DNA of 64,000 nt from Lachnospiraceae bacterium (GTDB lineage Bacteria; Bacillota; Clostridia; Lachnospirales; Lachnospiraceae), in contig JAFTWX010000071.1 in assembly GCA_017465095.1 (NCBI GenBank), positions 62,001 to 126,000 of the forward strand. The letters run 5' to 3'. The notes beneath the pieces were generated by a model. The model saw only the letters and a program-made list of their open reading frames with translations, was not told the DNA's origin and did no database searches. The position numbers and the translations under genes were made by a program. Positions 63,201-64,000 of the stretch are shown here, in pieces (position 1 is the first letter of the stretch; the number at the start of each line of letters is the position of its first letter).

Positions 63201-64000
63201 CCGAACGGTCGTCCGCTGGATATCGTATTGAACCCGCTCGGCGTACCTTCCCGTATGAATATCGGACAGGTGCTTGAGATTCATCTTTCTCTTGCGGCGA
63301 AAGCACTCGGATTTAACGTGGCTACACCGGTATTTGACGGTGCAAAGGAAAGTGATATCATGGATACACTTGAACTTGCAGATGACTACGTAAATCTTGA
63401 ATGGGACGAATTCGAAAAGAAACACAAAGCAGAATTGCTTCCTGAAGTAATGGAATATTTATATGAGAACAGAGCACACAGAGAGCTTTGGAAGGGAGTT
63501 CCGATTTCCAGAAACGGTAAAGTAAGACTCCGTGACGGACGTACAGGAGAGTATTTTGACTCACCGGTAACAATCGGTCACATGCACTATCTCAAGCTCC
63601 ATCATCTGGTAGATGATAAGATCCATGCCCGTTCAACCGGTCCTTACTCCCTCGTTACACAGCAGCCGCTCGGTGGTAAAGCACAGTTCGGTGGTCAGCG
63701 TTTCGGAGAAATGGAAGTTTGGGCGCTGGAGGCATATGGTGCATCTTACACATTGCAGGAAATCTTAACTGTAAAATCCGACGATGTTATCGGACGTGTT
63801 AAGACATACGAAGCAATCATTAAAGGTGAGAATATTCCTGAGCCGGGAATTCCGGAATCCTTCAAGGTACTTCTGAAGGAGTTACAGTCACTCGGTCTTG
63901 ATGTGAAGGTTCTTGATGAAAATCATGAAGAAATCGATCTGAGAGAGACAGTGGATTATACTGAGCCTACGATGCGTTATGATTTGGAAGGCGGTAAAAA
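60279..64000 (+). CDS. rpoB: DNA-directed RNA polymerase subunit beta (3' end outside the window)
   Basis: The first 1240 codons are visible; the gene runs off the window. The start [20 protein letters not shown] follows GAGGTG by 8 nt. Beta-subunit landmarks in order: [37 protein letters not shown], the rifampicin-cluster region ([20 protein letters not shown], then [20 protein letters not shown]), and [40 protein letters not shown] and [20 protein letters not shown] follow. Residues at the classical rifampicin-resistance sites look wild type. It has its own promoter separate from rplJL. Confidence 0.97.
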   Translation, partial: MEKNRIRPIASGKHTRMSYSRQKEVLDMPNLIEVQKDSYQWFLKEGLKEVFADISPIADYSGHLSLEFVDFELCEDEVKYSIEKCKERDATYAAPLKVKVRLYNKEKEEITEHTIFMGDLPLMTETGTFVINGAERVIVSQLVRSPGIYYAIGHDKIGKELYSCTVIPNRGAWLEYETDSNDVFSVRVDRTRKVPITVLLRALGIGTNAEILDLFGEEPKILASFAKDPSITEKNPEGSYEEGLLELYRKIRPGEPLSVESAESLITAMFFDSRRYDLAKVGRYKFNKKLAFRNRIRHAKLSQDVMNPFTGEIIASAGDVVTAELADDIQNAAVPFVWIETEEREVKVLSNMMVELTSFVDCDPRELGITELVYFPVLQQILQDYSEKPEELADAIAQNVAELVPKHITKEDIIASINYNMHLEYGLGNDDDIDHLGNRRIRAVGELLQNQYRVGLTRLERVVRERMTTHDTEEVTPQALINIKPVQAAVKEFFGSSQLSQFMDQNNPLGELTHKRRLSALGPGGLSRDRAGFEVRDVHYSHYGRMCPIETPEGPNIGLINSLASYARINEYGFVEAPYRKIDKTDPENPRVTEEVVYMTADEEDNYHVAQASEPLDAEGHFKRSSVSGRYKEETQEYPRTMFDYMDVSPKMIFSVATALIPFLQNDDANRALMGSNMQRQAVPLLFTEAPVVGTGMEPKTAVDSGVCVVAKKSGTVTYVSSEIIKMTYDDGEKEDYHLTKFARSNQSNCYNQKPIVFKGDHVEAGDVIADGPSTEGGELALGKNPLIGFMTWEGYNYEDAVLLSERLVQEDVYTSIHIEEYEAEARDTKLGPEEITKDVPGVGEDALKDLDERGIIRIGAEVRAGDILVGKVTPKGETELTAEERLLRAIFGEKAREVRDTSLKVPHGEYGIVVDAKVFTRENGDELSPGVNQAVRIYIAQKRKISVGDKMAGRHGNKGVVSRVLPVEDMPYLPNGRPLDIVLNPLGVPSRMNIGQVLEIHLSLAAKALGFNVATPVFDGAKESDIMDTLELADDYVNLEWDEFEKKHKAELLPEVMEYLYENRAHRELWKGVPISRNGKVRLRDGRTGEYFDSPVTIGHMHYLKLHHLVDDKIHARSTGPYSLVTQQPLGGKAQFGGQRFGEMEVWALEAYGASYTLQEILTVKSDDVIGRVKTYEAIIKGENIPEPGIPESFKVLLKELQSLGLDVKVLDENHEEIDLRETVDYTEPTMRYDLEGGK

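Overview
The window is 64 kb of a low-to-mid GC Gram-positive chromosome. It is most likely from the Clostridia and probably the family Lachnospiraceae. The grounds are the gene order, GGAGG-type ribosome binding sites before nearly every gene, Firmicute-type control (HPr kinase, CIRCE/HrcA, an L10 leader), a two-gene SufC/SufB-type Fe-S system, a pyruvate,phosphate dikinase, a Lys/Ala-rich histone-like protein, a LytS/YesN sugar sensor, and a sortase B beside a giant surface protein. The family assignment is inference; no rRNA or tRNA gene was seen.

Layout. 1-7.4 kb: end of uvrC, then hprK, a ROK glucokinase, murB, rapZ, whiA, a Crh-like HPr paralogue with Glu at the usual His15 position, a diacylglycerol-kinase-family gene and class II fructose-bisphosphate aldolase. 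7.4-9.7 kb: an accessory patch with three 44-nt palindromes, a leucine-rich-repeat protein remnant, and a two-gene HipA-kinase toxin-antitoxin-like pair. 9.7-13.9 kb: cyclophilin, an acetyltransferase and ppdK. 13.9-16 kb: a second palindrome cluster (four copies), a PD-(D/E)XK-like nuclease that seems to start at ATT, and two small unknown genes. 16-19.6 kb: a minimal SufC/SufB pair, a Dus-family enzyme, and a reverse-strand ECF S component with a long structured leader. 19.6-30 kb: CorA, then a sugar-sensing and uptake locus (membrane-anchored sugar-binding protein, LytS-like kinase, YesN-like regulator, sugar-binding lipoprotein, and a ChvE/GguA/GguB-type ABC transporter).

30-39 kb: an MBOAT acyltransferase with an SGNH-like partner, an aminotransferase, a patatin, UppP, the histone-like protein and a three-gene ABC-2 exporter. 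39-44 kb: the hrcA-grpE-dnaK-dnaJ heat-shock operon behind a perfect CIRCE operator. 44-55 kb: a DUF3592-like membrane protein, an orphan FliD-like gene on the reverse strand, a 2530-residue cell-wall-anchored stalk protein with twelve repeats, and its sortase B. 55-64 kb: rpmG-secE-nusG-rplKA, an inserted capA-like gene, rplJL behind an L10 leader, and the first 1240 codons of rpoB.

The best candidates for something undescribed are: (1) the two matching clusters of 44-nt palindromes, with compensatory arm changes and similar spacing; (2) the HTH-fused, HipS-like protein with its HipT-like kinase; and (3) the nuclease gene with an ATT start placed 5 nt after a perfect AGGAGG.
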